A stretch of 43,299 nucleotides of DNA from Sphaerosporella brunnea (GCA_008704415.1 VXIS01000373.1:1-43299); one strand, 5' to 3'. Shown: positions 10,774-20,262, counted from the stretch's first letter. Made by a program: numbers and translations. Notes: generated from the letters alone by a model not told the origin.

Positions 10774-11492
10774 GCGTCGGGCAAAAGAAGTTGATGATGG
10801 AAGTGCACGGCGAGGGCAAGGAGTTCTGGCGGTGGAGAGGTCGCAGCCAAGAGAGAGTACCTTGACAGTATTGTGCGGAGTCCGGCGATGGAGCGACCGC
10901 AGTCATGAGAGAATATCTTGACCGCATTGTGCGGGGTCCGGCGATGGTGCTTCACCCGGCCAGTAGGTCATCTTGCCACCAAAATCGGCCAACAACTAGC
11001 AAGGCTATCGATGGCCAAGCATGTTTGCCGATGCAACAGAGGTATGTGCAATCTGTGTCTCCTGTTCCTCGCATCTAGGTGCTAAGAAAAATTTAGAACC
11101 GCAAAGACGCCGTCCTCACGGCCGTCCTGACCCAACCACCTCTATGTACGTCACCGGAACCACTCTCCCGGAAAGCCATGGGACCTTGCTGCCGCGCCAA
11201 AAGAACTTGACAATGGCAAGTCCACGGCGAAGAAAGGAGGTTCTTGCAGGATCGTATCCAAGAGCGAATACCTCGACCGTATTGTGCGGGGTGCGTCAAA
11301 AGTGCTTCACCCCGCCACGAGGTCCTCTTGCCGGCAAAATGGCCACCACTGGCAACGCTGCCAATGCTGAAGCACTCCCAGATTGCCGATAGGACAAAGG
11401 TATGCGCAAGATGTGTCTGCTGTTCCTCGAATTCCTCTGGTACTCTATAAGGTGCTAAGAAAATTTTAGAACCGCAAGGATGCCACCCTATC
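10774..11492. repeat. Tandem duplication of about 340-400 bp that includes an intron
   Basis: Unit 1 (about 10774-11115) and unit 2 (about 11191-11492) share, in order: a CAAAAGAA[G/C]TTGA block; GA[A/G]TA[T/C]CT[T/C]GACCG[C/T]ATTGTGCGGGGT; GTGCTTCACCC-GCCA; TCTTGCC; GCCGAT; an intron-like interval; and AACCGCAA[A/G]GA. Within unit 1 a stretch of about 50 bases around the TTGTGCGG motif is duplicated again. The intron-like intervals are 11042-11096 (GTATGT...GGTGCTAAG...TTTAG) and 11400-11469 (GTATGC...GGTGCTAAG...TTTAG). Confidence 0.6.
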
Positions 11493-11634
11493 GCCAATCC
11501 TGTCCCCGCACGTCCCTAGCCGAGGTTTGCTGGGAGCAGGAGGAAGGCCAGCCAGGGCGGGTACACCTGTGCTCGGGGAGGTGCGGGGAAAAGGGGGGAG
11601 GGGTCGGAGTAGGCCAGCGGGGAGGAAGAAGTAG
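11212..11634 (+). CDS. Possible spliced gene in duplication unit 2
   Basis: The frame is open from 11212 to 11399 (HGEERRFLQDRIQERIPRP... IADRTK), then an intron at 11400-11469, then NRKDATLSPILSPHVPSRG to a stop at 11632-11634 in phase 0. The corresponding junction in unit 1 also joins ...ATE to NRKDAVLTAVLTQ, so the splice boundary and phase are conserved between copies. No ATG precedes the first part, except one ten codons before the intron, so the 5' end is undefined and the locus may be a pseudogene. A different frame (SEYLDRIVRG) is also conserved between units, so the coding phase of the first part is uncertain. Function not recognised. Confidence 0.25.
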
Positions 11635-12330
11635 AATGGCAGAACTGAAGCTGAGCATTGATTCTGTTCCGGGTTTTACACGGAAATAAGAATGGGAAAA
11701 ATAGTGGTCATATATTGGACTTCCGGACATAAGAAACTGTTCTCATCACTCCTTGGAGCTCACGAGGCCAAGGCACATAGCTTCATCCCATACAACCCTC
11801 CAAGGGCGCTGCACAGATGGATCCCGTCGAGAATGTGCAGGCTATCCCCGTTAGGACCGATGCGTTCACCAAGACTGCGGGGGAACTCTTGGTGATTGAG
11901 ACAGAAAAGCAGGTGGTGAGAGGGGTGGGCACAGTACGCCACCCACACCATCAAATCATTTCCGCAAAGTGCTCAAGACCTGAAGTCAACCACTGGAAAG
12001 CTCTAGCAGTTTTCCCTTTGGTAGATCAGCGAGTGATGTGTGCTATATAGTGAGGTTGGAAGTTGCTGACTAGTTTTGTCACGCCCGGGCCTGAATAGGT
12101 CAATCAAGGCTTCAGCGACACTTCAACAAAGCATCGATTGATTGTATATTTTTTTTTCGCCAAACCAACAGTCTCCAAACCACATCAAAAAGCAGCGACC
12201 ACGCTGTATCCATCTACGCCTGCCTTCGAATCTGAATACCATTATCTACATTCAGTCAAAAGCTCCTCAATTTCCCGCTGAGGACGAAGCAAGGAAGCAC
12301 AAGGTTCCCGCTATCGCAGTTGCACAGATC
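11635..12330. other. Anonymous sequence
   Basis: No gene supported. 12140-12250 is T-run then C/A-rich and could be the promoter and leader of the frame that follows. Confidence 0.35.
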
Positions 12331-12777
12331 ATGCCCTGGCAAGAGTGGATCGCTCGCCCCGAGAAACCCTCATGGTTGCGATCGAGCTTAAACTCGGTCC
12401 GAGTGCCATCAACCTCTGAGTGCCTGCCGAACAGGCGGATGATCAGGAGCGCGAAAATGGGGGTAACGATGAGGGACGCTGGAAATCTGGGAGGAGCGGT
12501 TGTAGAAGAGCTGATGGCGAGGGGAAAGGCGAAGAAAGATGCCATTGTGGAGGAAGGGATTGCAGAGGAGGAGCTTGATGAATGGGGAGCCGATCGAGGA
12601 GGAGAAGGAGCAGGCTTTCATTCTTTTTCTTTTCGGTTTGTTCCCTTGTTCCGATCGACTTTGATAACAGAAAAAACGGTTTTTGCGAAATCCGCAATGT
12701 CCTGCACAGCTCCGAGGAGGCGAAATAAGACTCACGGTAGCCAACAGTCGACTGCGAACTCACTTGGGGAAGAATGA
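12331..12777 (+). CDS. Hypothetical ORF, 148 residues
   Basis: From ATG 12331 (MPWQEWIARPEKPSWLRS) the frame runs to a stop at 12775-12777; it stays open upstream to 12142. The middle, around GGAVVEELMARGKAKKDAIV and EEGIAEEELDEWG, is a charged, helical-looking segment, and a CA-rich leader precedes the frame. The minus strand also has an open frame here with a hydrophobic segment (12267-12545), so strand is not certain. No domain is recognised. Confidence 0.25.
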   Translation: MPWQEWIARPEKPSWLRSSLNSVRVPSTSECLPNRRMIRSAKMGVTMRDAGNLGGAVVEELMARGKAKKDAIVEEGIAEEELDEWGADRGGEGAGFHSFSFRFVPLFRSTLITEKTVFAKSAMSCTAPRRRNKTHGSQQSTANSLGEE

Positions 12778-13213
12778 ATGCGTCGCAAGTGTGTCTACCG
12801 TATATATTTGGTCCATCCTGAGCGTGGCTGCCAATGCACTGGTGGATGGGGACCTCGGACTGTAATTTCGCAAGCAGCTACTAGACTCTAGATACAAAGT
12901 CCTTTGTCGTCTGTCCAAATGCTCAGACTGGACTGCTGCGAACACTGCAGCCAACTCAGAATTTGCGGGTTGATATCGTACAATTGACTCTTGGGTTGCA
13001 CGACGACGGGCCGCGGCAAGAGGTCCGCCCCAGATAGGATCCAGTCACTTTGGTATTCTTCTCTACCTTCTGCCTACACCCAACGTTTCCCTCTCCCCCC
13101 CCCCCCCCTCTCCTCCCGCTACTCAACCCTCTCACATCCATTACCAACACTGGTCAAGAAGAAACCCGCTCGCTAATCACAACTTTACCACTTTACCCAC
13201 CCGCGCGCTTCAG
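12778..13213. other. Anonymous sequence, possible first exon not located
   Basis: A C13 run occurs near 13096. The exon at 13214 needs an upstream exon carrying the start codon, which should lie here, but I could not identify its donor site with confidence. Confidence 0.3.
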
Positions 13214-13533
13214 GCACGGTTAGTGCAGCCCCACCCGCACGGAAAGCCCTCCCATCGACAGGATCAGAGCGGCGAACTTTCAACGCCGCGACCCATCAAC
13301 CTCGCAAGCGACGCGTCAAAAGGTTTACGACCTTTGGGTGCCCTTTGCGGGGAGCGGGGGAACGAGGCACAGTGTAAGACATGTCTCCAGGGTGCTGCAA
13401 CAATTCAGCAAAGCTAACTGCTGACATCCTATCTAGCGTGGAAGCAGCTCCATATGGGGGCGTCATCAGCAGCCATGGAAACCCCCAGCTGCCACGCATA
13501 GATCCGAATGGGGGAGGGAGCGGGAGGGAGTAA
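13214..13533 (+). CDS. 3' two exons of an unrecognised gene
   Basis: An acceptor (GCTAATC...CGCGCGCTTCAG, ending 13213) precedes an open segment with RKALPSTGSERRTF and RKRRVKRFTTFGCPL. At 13374 comes GTAAGA, and the 63-base interval contains GCTAACTGCTGAC and ends ATCTAG at 13436. Joined in phase 2 the second exon reads VEAAPYGGVISSHGNPQLPR...GSGRE and stops at 13531-13533. The good splice signals and the protein-like sequence on both sides are the evidence. It is basic, with a KRRVKR cluster that could act as a nuclear localisation signal. The 5' end is missing and no family is recognised. Confidence 0.4.
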
Positions 13534-13745
13534 AAAGAGGAGCGAAGCGAGATTGAGGGAGCCCTTTTCAGCACAAAAAGGGCGAAGGAAACCACTGAGC
13601 CCCGGGCCGATACTCCCCAGCCAGCCTAGGGGGAGGGGGGCTGCACTACATTCAACATCAACAGCTATGGCGACTTGGGCTCAAGCTGAGCCCTTTGGTG
13701 ATCGCCTCCAGGTACCTCGCAATTCGCCTTAGGGACGAATTGAGC

Positions 13746-13877
13746 ATGAAAATGGGTTCCCACGATCAGTTCGCGCAGTACATTTCGCCACCCGATGAAA
13801 AGCAGCGTGAGAGCTTGGTCATCCAAGCCAATGGACTGGCTGAGCAGATCAGAGCCAACATTGGCTTCCATAACTGA
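13746..13877 (+). CDS. Small ORF (43 residues) inside a triplicated segment
   Basis: ATG 13746 opens MKMGSHDQFAQYISPPDEKQ, then RESLVIQANGLAEQIRANIG and a stop after FHN. The frame is open upstream to 13695 (RYLAIRLRDELS). A better start context lies at 13666 (ACAGCTATGGCG) in a different phase, so a frameshift may separate them. The two further copies downstream lost a base (CCACCCGATG became CCACCGATG) and read out of phase, so only this copy keeps the frame. No family recognised. Confidence 0.3.
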   Translation: MKMGSHDQFAQYISPPDEKQRESLVIQANGLAEQIRANIGFHN

Positions 13878-14155
13878 TCAACGATTGCTCATGGCATATG
13901 GTAGCAGTCAAAGAGAGCTCCCCAAAGCAGGGCGATGTTCACGCAGTTCGCGCAGTACATTTCGCCACCGATGAAAAGCCGCGCGAGAGCTTGGTCATCC
14001 AAGCTAATGAACTGGCTGAGCAGATCAGAGCCAGTTCGCGCAGTACATTTCGCCACCGATGAAAAGCCGCGTGAGAGCTTGGTCATCCAAGCCAATGAAC
14101 TGGCTGAGCAGATCAGAGCCAACATTGGCTTCCATAACTGATCAACGATTGCTCA
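13768..14155. repeat. Three copies of an 88-124 bp segment
   Basis: Copies begin AGTTCGCGCAGTACATTTCG at 13768, 13945 and 14033. Copies 1 and 3 extend to AACATTGGCTTCCATAACTG and ...GATTGCTCA; copy 2 is cut short and abuts copy 3 directly. Copies 2 and 3 share the single-base loss absent from copy 1, so they derive from one another after copy 1 was duplicated. Confidence 0.85.
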
Positions 14156-14509
14156 CCTTCGCAGCGCCGGCCCTCGGCTTCCCCTCCCAATCGCCGTCCA
14201 TCAGCTCACCGTCTCGCGACATCCCCCACAAACCTTCCTGCCCTCTACGAACCCAATCGCGACCCGACGATTCAACCCATTAAGTTGGCTGCCGAGTATT
14301 TGCGCCTGTGGAGGTTTGTCTGTCTATTCCAGCTTGCACATATACTGTAACTTGCGGGACTAACGCCAGACTCCATGAATGCAGGACACGGGCGACAGCA
14401 AGCAGTGGGGTTTGCTCCGGAATGCTCGACGCGGCCTTCCCCTGCAGGCCTGGATGCCCTGCGCACCTTCCATCCATCAACTACTGGCGCCAGGGCGATT
14501 TTTTAGGGT
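14156..14509. other. Anonymous sequence
   Basis: A frame from 14308 (MEVCLSIPACTYTVTCGTNA) continues through the hairpins that follow to 14658 and is rich in cysteine, but it crosses both hairpin arms and is probably fortuitous. Confidence 0.3.
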
Positions 14510-14598
14510 GTTCGGGAGATACCAACCGGGTATCTCCCGAACGAGGGTTTACCGCCAACAGCACTGGATCGTCTTCGGATGATCCAGTGCTGTCGGCG
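14510..14598. repeat. Two consecutive long hairpins
   Basis: Hairpin 1: GTTCGGGAGATACC (14510-14523), 5-base loop, GGTATCTCCCGAAC (14529-14542), perfect. Hairpin 2: CGCCAACAGCACTGGATC (arm ending 14570), 10-base loop, and its inverse 14581-14598 with a single mismatch. Spacing between the two is about 10 bases. No transposon ends are seen outside them. Confidence 0.8.
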
Positions 14599-14878
14599 AA
14601 GTGTTCGATAGAACTAAGACGGGATGTTGGCTGCTTGGGGAAACACCGGAGACATTGAATTGGGGATATTTAGTGACAATGTAACTACATCACGTATGCC
14701 TTGAATTCACCTTCTCAAGAACTACACGAGTACATATTCGCGCAGCCCCCGTAGCCGCTCTGAGCACGGGCGATCCCAAAACGACGCTGATTCCGCGAGC
14801 CTTAGGGATCGGGTGTGTAGTCCGGTGAATGGGAATACCAGCTAAACGAAACGAAAACGCCTTTGCCAAATGATAATA

Positions 14879-15020
14879 GGGCCGCTCAGACAGGCGTTTA
14901 TATTTTTTTCGACGTTTCTGGATTTAAGGCCAGTTTGGGCCTCAAATGGCTTACAGACATCGATAAACAGCCGGTTGAAAATACGGATATCCAAGTCAAA
15001 AACGCCCGTCTGAGCGGCCC
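14879..15020. mobile_element. MITE family B (142 bp, TA-flanked)
   Basis: Ends are GGGCCGCTCAGACAGGCGTT (14879-14898) and its inverse with one mismatch (15001-15020). TA sits immediately outside on both sides (14877-14878 and 15021-15022), the target duplication of Tc1/mariner and fungal pogo/Fot elements. The 142-base body has no coding capacity. The inverted repeats are unrelated to those of family A, so at least two transposase sources have been active. Confidence 0.8.
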
Positions 15021-15022
15021 TA

Positions 15023-15382
15023 ATATCAGAAGCCCAAGGCAACAGCAGTTGCTGCATTTTACCACGGGCTGTGAACGTGAAATTCCTGGACGAGTTGCGA
15101 AGCTGATATTGACTGAAACGTCAGCGGTTGGCTTCTCCCCGTAGTACCAACTCTCAGCGGAAGTGGGAACTGTTGCTGTTCAAGGCAGATATGTGTGCCG
15201 GGTTCTAGAGAAATTTACATAGCCTGCATGATTTAGTTACGAGTACCGGCAACCGCGATGACTCCATATTTTCACTGCTTTTGGTGAAGGAGAAAGGCAG
15301 CATGCCTTTACTTCAAGCTGTACCCCCTCGCAAACCCGTCGACGAGTGGATATAACCCTCTTGCCCTCGCTTCCACTCTATC
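15023..15382. other. Upstream region of the small Cys-rich gene
   Basis: No gene. 15330-15380 becomes pyrimidine-rich approaching the TATA box; GGATATAACC near 15350 is a second AT element. Confidence 0.4.
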
Positions 15383-15390
15383 TATAAAAT
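15383..15390 (+). promoter_or_regulatory. TATA box (TATAAAAT)
   Basis: TATAAAAT lies 98 bases before ATG 15481. What follows is about 90 bases with very few G residues, dominated by A and C (ACACACAAATACCAACACAA and similar), the typical leader of strongly expressed ascomycete genes. The match of TATA, spacing and leader composition is the best promoter in the window. Confidence 0.65.
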
Positions 15391-15480
15391 ATCCATACAA
15401 AAAACACACAAATACCAACACAATCCCAACCAAACAGCTCCAACCAGACAACCAAAACTCGATCCAAACCCAAACACATA

Positions 15481-15618
15481 ATGGCAGCACCCGCACACCC
15501 TTACTGGAAGCGTCACCTGTGCAGCACCACGCACACTCAATACGACAACAACGATGTGTGCAAGGACTCAGTGTGCGTGCACAGCAAGTGTGGAAGCTGG
15601 CTTGTTCCTGGGTGTTGA
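15481..15618 (+). CDS. Putative 45-residue cysteine-rich peptide
   Basis: ATG 15481 follows the CA-rich leader directly (AAACACATAATGG). The peptide starts MAAPAHPYWKRHLCSTTHTQ, then a YDNNDVCKDSVCVHSKCGS segment, and ends WLVPGC. It has five cysteines (residues 14, 27, 32, 37, 45), of which 27, 32 and 37 are evenly spaced by four residues. There is no signal peptide, so if made it is probably intracellular or exported unconventionally. The even Cys spacing with His and Asp could bind metal or form disulfides, but it does not match metallothionein or pheromone patterns known to me. Being only 45 codons it would be missed by most gene finders; the promoter is the main support. Confidence 0.5.
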   Translation: MAAPAHPYWKRHLCSTTHTQYDNNDVCKDSVCVHSKCGSWLVPGC

Positions 15619-16220
15619 TCGAATAGTTTGCTTGGCTGCGTGTGTGTGTTTGGGTGTCTGCACTATAATATCGCTATACATACCGCTGCAATGTTTGTGG
15701 TAGCTGTTTGATCCACAAGTTTCTTGCTTTTCTTCAAATATTGAGTGCACCCAGTGACATATCAACCCCTCTCCCTTGCCGATAATCAAGCCTATTCCGC
15801 GAAACCGAGATATCTGTAGAAGTGTAACCTGTCGGCCGCTGGCTTCCATTTCCATTCCGTCGAGCAGCGCGGTGGCTTGCGTACTAAAAATCAGAGCACC
15901 CATGGGGGCAGCCCAGAATGGCCCATATGAACACAACTTGAATCCAACGTCCCTCGCTGTCCCGTTGTTCCTGAGAATAGGACAGACGGGGCGCGAAGGG
16001 TCTGCAGAATGGGGGGGGGGGTGTGGGGAAGAGGGCATGAGAAAGGTTGAAAGGAGATCGAGGGTGGATTTTTTCTGTTTCTTGGGCACCATTTGATCGA
16101 TTGGTTACGATCCATATTCTGCCCTCCAACGTGCTAGTGCGCACCCGTAGGCTGCTTTAAGCGTGGTGGGCAGTCCATAATCAATCCAATAGCCGGAAAC
16201 TGAAACCCTACGGGATCCAC
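15619..16220. other. 3' flank of the Cys-rich gene and anonymous sequence
   Basis: No gene supported. A minus-strand frame at 15568-16092 overlaps the small gene and a G-run near 16010-16021 and is not convincing. Confidence 0.35.
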
Positions 16221-16259
16221 CAGCAAGTCACACTGGCTGTCGGTGCGAGTGACTTGCTG
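16221..16259. repeat. Hairpin with 11-base perfect arms
   Basis: CAGCAAGTCAC (16221-16231) and GTGACTTGCTG (16249-16259) are exact inverses around a 17-base loop. It coincides with the 3' end of the minus-strand frame that follows. Confidence 0.6.
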
Positions 16260-16824
16260 TTCTGATTTCCATGGTCCAAACCTGTTGAGCATATTGCACA
16301 CAGGTATTACGATCTGTAGGAAGTATAGACCTCCAGGCTCCGCAGCTCGAATTTCCGGACAGGCACAGACTGCCGCGCGCGAGACAGGCTGCAGGAGAAC
16401 CTATATCACCCGTAAATATTGGCAACCTTGATTGATGCTCACATCCATAGCTACCATAAATCACATTTCGGCCCCCCACATACACCCTTATCTCCCGTCG
16501 GTTGTCCTTGAATGTACGTTGGTTTACTACTCGGTTGCTATAGGAGCCAAATACGCAGCGATGCAGACCCCTACCGGAGCCCTTCCAGTGCAGTTCAGAA
16601 AAATTCCACAATGCAACAGAAACGCTCCTAGGATCTGAGATCATTACAAACAGTGCATAAAGTTTACTATCAAGAAGGAACGTTTCAAGCAAGCAATCCT
16701 TAACTAAATACAAAAGACGACAAGTATGACAAACGCAACACCGTGGAGCGTCGGAGTCCTCGGCTCTGTGCTCCCCGTCCACCAGGTACAAAGTAGACAT
16801 CAGACAAGACTTTTTTGCGGCCAT
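16228..16824 (-). CDS. Hypothetical ORF, 198 codons, unrecognised
   Basis: An uninterrupted minus-strand frame from 16824 (MAAKKSCLMSTLYLVDGEHR) to 16228. At average base composition for the window this length is unusual but not decisive. It has many cysteines and no domain, coiled coil or signal peptide that I recognise, and its end lies within a hairpin. It may be a chance frame or a decayed gene. Confidence 0.2.
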   Translation of the reverse strand: MAAKKSCLMSTLYLVDGEHRAEDSDAPRCCVCHTCRLLYLVKDCLLETFLLDSKLYALFVMISDPRSVSVALWNFSELHWKGSGRGLHRCVFGSYSNRVVNQRTFKDNRREIRVYVGGRNVIYGSYGCEHQSRLPIFTGDIGSPAACLARGSLCLSGNSSCGAWRSILPTDRNTCVQYAQQVWTMEIRTASHSHRQPV

Positions 16825-17937
16825 TCCGGTGGGTACGTCGAATACCTACCCGCAGGACTTACTTTTCGAAGGATGAAGCGAGATGCTTAAACCATTCCCT
16901 GTGGTCCTGTCAGGATTGCCTGTTTGTTGGTGACGTACCACCGTGGCCTGCTCCTCCCCAGTATGCCAAATACCAATTCCAACCGCACTCGACACCCTCC
17001 AGACCCCCCCCCGGGGGCCATGATATGCCTGGTAAGAGTTCCAGCCGCCCATCCCCGCCCCACATCCCTCGGATCGTAAACGGCGTTTATCGGTGGCGCG
17101 TCCATGAAGAAACCGAGAGTTGTCGTCAACTCGGAGTGGTGAATACTTTCGGTCAAATACCGTCTTGCCACCCCCCCCCCCCCGGGGGTGGCCATTTGGC
17201 ATTTCCATGCACATCCAGGGGTCCGACGTGTGCAAGGTCTGCGGGGGCTGTTCGAGTGGCTGACAAAAGCTCCGTACTGCCAGTCCGGAACAGTAGCAGG
17301 TTGCCGTGCGCACGTGCCTCACCCAGCAGAGACGCACCGCCTGGTTGCGATGCTCAAAAGCCGCGCGGCAGGAGGTGTCCCGTAACATCTGACTCCAGCG
17401 GTGCTCCGCACGGTGGCGCTGTATCCGTTGCGCCGAGTCCTCTGCGGTTGTACCGTCTGCTCCTGATTGGGGCCTTCGCAGGTTCCGCCGATATGTTTCT
17501 TGACACGAAGGACGAGAAATAATGAAAAAACAGAGACAGCGTCCAATCGAGGACGAAAACCTTCGGCCGCAACCAGTTTGGTTCGCTACGCCTCTGAGCC
17601 TGTCCGCTGTGAGTCGTCAGCACCCGCACAAACGCACTTGCTGGAAGTAGTAGCTGTGGATTGGTATGCTTACATCACATTTTCGTGTGACCGCCGGCGC
17701 GGAACTGGTAGGCGGCTGCAGCTCGCGTCGTGTTAAGGCTGCTCATGGTGTTGAAGCTTTATTTTCGTGGTCGGGAGGAAAACATTTGAACCAGCGGTGG
17801 GTGAGTAACCGAAAGCGCGCAGCTGATACCGAAGGATCGAGTTGCGGGGAGGGCAGTGCGCGATCGAAGGTTGAGCTTCACTGCCTAGCACTCGCTCACG
17901 CAAGCGCATCAGATGAAACGTTTCTACGCCGGGCCGC
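16825..17937. other. Anonymous GC-rich sequence, possibly decayed retrotransposon body
   Basis: Overlapping frames on both strands and two C-runs (about 17006 and 17171) but no recognised motif. Because the next segment is the C-terminal end of a non-LTR element on the plus strand, the reverse transcriptase would be expected here; I looked for a YxDD core and did not find one, so the body is either absent or decayed beyond recognition by eye. Confidence 0.3.
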
Positions 17938-18320
17938 CTGAAGCGCAAGGTCTCAGAACCTCGTAGCCACGGCACCAAGCAGTGGATCCGTCAAAGCACG
18001 AGACTCCGTGGAGCCTACGCTCTGCGGAAGAAGACTGGCTTTCGGCCGGCTCTCAAGAAACAGAGAAAGGCGCTGGCATCCCGGTACTATCAACTCCTCA
18101 CCGGGCATGCGATTACCGCACCCAATCTCATTGAAAAGCTTCGCAAGAGAGACTCCGACGCAGGTTGGTTTTGTATCTCTAGCAAGCGGCAGTCAAGGGA
18201 GCACCTCTTCAAGGAGTGCGACAGGTGGCTTCCACAGATTCGAGCGCGTTGGCGCTGTGGATAATGGCGGGGATGTGTAGCGGGTCTGTCACCATCGTTC
18301 GCGGCCGCATGCGTCGAGCC
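17938..18320 (+). mobile_element. Non-LTR retrotransposon C-terminal region, relic 2
   Basis: Open from 17938 to a stop at 18262-18264. It reads LKRKVSEPRSHGTKQWIRQS, later RYYQLLTGHA, then WFCISSKRQSREHLFKECDR and WLPQIRARW. The 'RYYQL-TGHA' segment followed by a Cys/His cluster and a 'HLF-EC--WLPQIR-LWR' tail is the arrangement at the end of fungal non-LTR polyproteins, downstream of the RNase H domain. It is the best preserved of three copies in the window. Sequence after the stop (GGGTCTGTCA...CGTTCGCGG) resembles that at 42017-42036. Confidence 0.7.
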
Positions 18321-18626
18321 ATCACTCGTGTCTTCGAAAGGCAGGTTCTTCGGTCGCGGATGTGCATGAGCGCTGCAACAGCTGGTAGCAGAGTGCACAG
18401 AAGCAACCGAGTGGAGATTGAAAGTGGGATTTTATCCCGTATTAGTTCGAGGCGCTTTTGATTCAACCGTCTTCTTCTTTCTGCCCAGGCCGCCCTAGCT
18501 GGCATCGTTGGGAAGCTTCTCAACCCAGAGATAGCTGGAGATGGCGATGTCCTTTTTTTTGCTTGCACTTTTTTCCTTGCTTGTGGCTGTCGAATATCCC
18601 CCTTCCTATTCCGCTTTTTGGGGTTA

Positions 18627-18844
18627 TGGTGCAGGCAGCTATCAACCTAGTCGTCGCACGGATATTTTCGTCGGAAAATAAGCAGCACGCAAGTGCAGAA
18701 ACAGTGGAATGGAAAACTTTGGGTTGTAGAGCGCATCTGCCTTAGGTGCTTAACGTTTGTTTTGCTCTGAGTTCGGACGCGGGGATACCGGCATTGATTG
18801 TGGTCGTCCATCTCCGACGACTAGGTTTATAGCTGCCTGCACCA
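18627..18844. mobile_element. MITE family A, copy 2 (218 bp)
   Basis: Begins TGGTGCAGGCAGCTATCAAC and ends TAGCTGCCTGCACCA, with TA immediately outside both ends (18625-18626 and 18845-18846). Apart from small indels (an extra TTTGTTTTGCTC stretch and CAT) it is almost identical to 3777-3982, which suggests both inserted recently or are under gene conversion. Confidence 0.85.
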
Positions 18845-18846
18845 TA

Positions 18847-20067
18847 CTTGCATTTGGTCGCCCACAGGGTTCTATGCCTGGAGCTCAGACTCGGAGTCAG
18901 ACTGCTCAGCCGCAACCCCCGCACCCAAGCTGCAAGTTGAGGGTCACGGCTCACGATTTTGGGGGGGAGGGGTAGTGCACGCGTTTCATCATCATCCATC
19001 ACTTGCGAGGTCATAGGTCATTGTGATGAAGCAAAAGACCGGGGATAAAAAAGAAAGTTTGGCTCCGGGAGGGGGTATTGTAGATAAAAGCCGTTTTTTT
19101 TCTTAATCCGACGACCAGAAATGAAGATTGCAGATAGTTATTTACTTATAAATGGTCTCAACATGGGCACTTTTGCTGTGAAATCGCAACTTTCGCATTC
19201 TTTCTGTCCAATGCCGAAAAGAAAAACCAAGAAAGAAGGAAAGAACAAAAGGAAAGAGAGACACTCCCGAATCACAAAAGCTGCCCTGGGCGTTACGCCT
19301 CCTCCAAACTCTTCGTCCTCTCGAGGTACAGCTCCAACTGTCGCTGTATAGCGGCCGAATAGATCGATATTCTATAACAAGCAGTCACTTCTTCCTGATG
19401 TACAGACCCAGGAGATACGCGGTGGGGAACCTCTAGCTATAACAACGGTCTATTTGGTAACGATAGAACGCCAAAATTGATTTTGAAACAAGAAAATTCA
19501 CCGGATCGGTTTGTGCGCCAAGAGTGCCGGGAAGGATTCCATTGCCACCACCCATGCGAGGCCACCGAAGGCGCATGCCTTCAACGCATTGTAGCCGCCC
19601 CCCCCCCCTCCTCCGACTTCAGGTCATATACTTGAGCACCCCGAGCTTTGCTGACAGCCACACACTGTATCAGGGGTGCTGTTGTGGCCAGGAGATGACA
19701 TGGTCGATTCCGTGGTTCATGGTGGATCATTGCCGCAGGATGAAATGACGTGGCGAGGGAAACCAGTGCAATGTGGCGGCATTGCGACTGAGGCCAGTGC
19801 CTCGGAATGGTCGATTCCATGGGCAAGGTCCGTTTTTTTGAAGGCTGGCGTTGAGGTATCGCCAGAAATTAGTTGCGTTGGTGTCGTGTTCCATCCGTTT
19901 CAGTAGTGGCGGATCGCCACGAGACCAGGCTAGTTTTGGCAGTTACAGTCAGCTGTACGGCTATGGATGATTGAAGATGTAGTGGAAACGTACCACAAGA
20001 AGGGCGGAGACAAGCGTTACAGGTGGTAACAGGGACGTTGGATTTTGAGCTTATAGAGTACACCGCA
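18847..20067. other. Anonymous sequence
   Basis: No secure gene. A 77-codon frame at 19121-19351 carries a Lys/Arg cluster (MPKRKTKKEGKNKRKERHSR) but no further support. 19341-19469 is one copy of a dispersed repeat listed separately. Confidence 0.35.
19341..19469 (-). repeat. Dispersed repeat, copy 1 (inverse of 27007-27137)
   Basis: Read on the minus strand this begins GTTCTATCG..CCAAATAGACCGTTGTTATAG and ends GGCCGCTATACAGCGA, matching 27007-27137 at both ends with almost the same total length (129 and 131 bases). The interiors are diverged. It may be an old short mobile element. Confidence 0.6.
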
Positions 20068-20262
20068 ATGGAACCGCGCCCCTGGCGGTGGGAACCGCCA
20101 GGACACCACGTTACCTCCTACGCCTGGCAGATGAACCATCATGAGGCAGCGGAGAAGTTAAAACCGCAGCAATGCGCCCACATTCAGGCAATGGAGTTCA
20201 TGCGCTTCCGGTCAGTTTCACAGGAGGGGGCGTGGGAATTTGTCGGCCACGAGGCAGAGTAG
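20068..20262 (+). CDS. Hypothetical ORF, 64 residues
   Basis: ATG 20068 opens MEPRPWRWEPPGHHVTSYAW, then a helical-looking segment (NHHEAAEKLKPQQCAHIQAM), with a stop at 20260-20262. The frame is also open for 15 codons upstream. The DNA for residues 5-12 includes a perfect hairpin (CCTGGCGGT, 4-base loop, ACCGCCAGG). No family recognised. Confidence 0.25.
   Translation: MEPRPWRWEPPGHHVTSYAWQMNHHEAAEKLKPQQCAHIQAMEFMRFRSVSQEGAWEFVGHEAE

Noticed and set aside
16846..17388. Minus-strand 180-codon frame with several Cys and His
   Set aside because: No ordered zinc-finger spacing, overlaps C-runs, and the plus strand is equally open.
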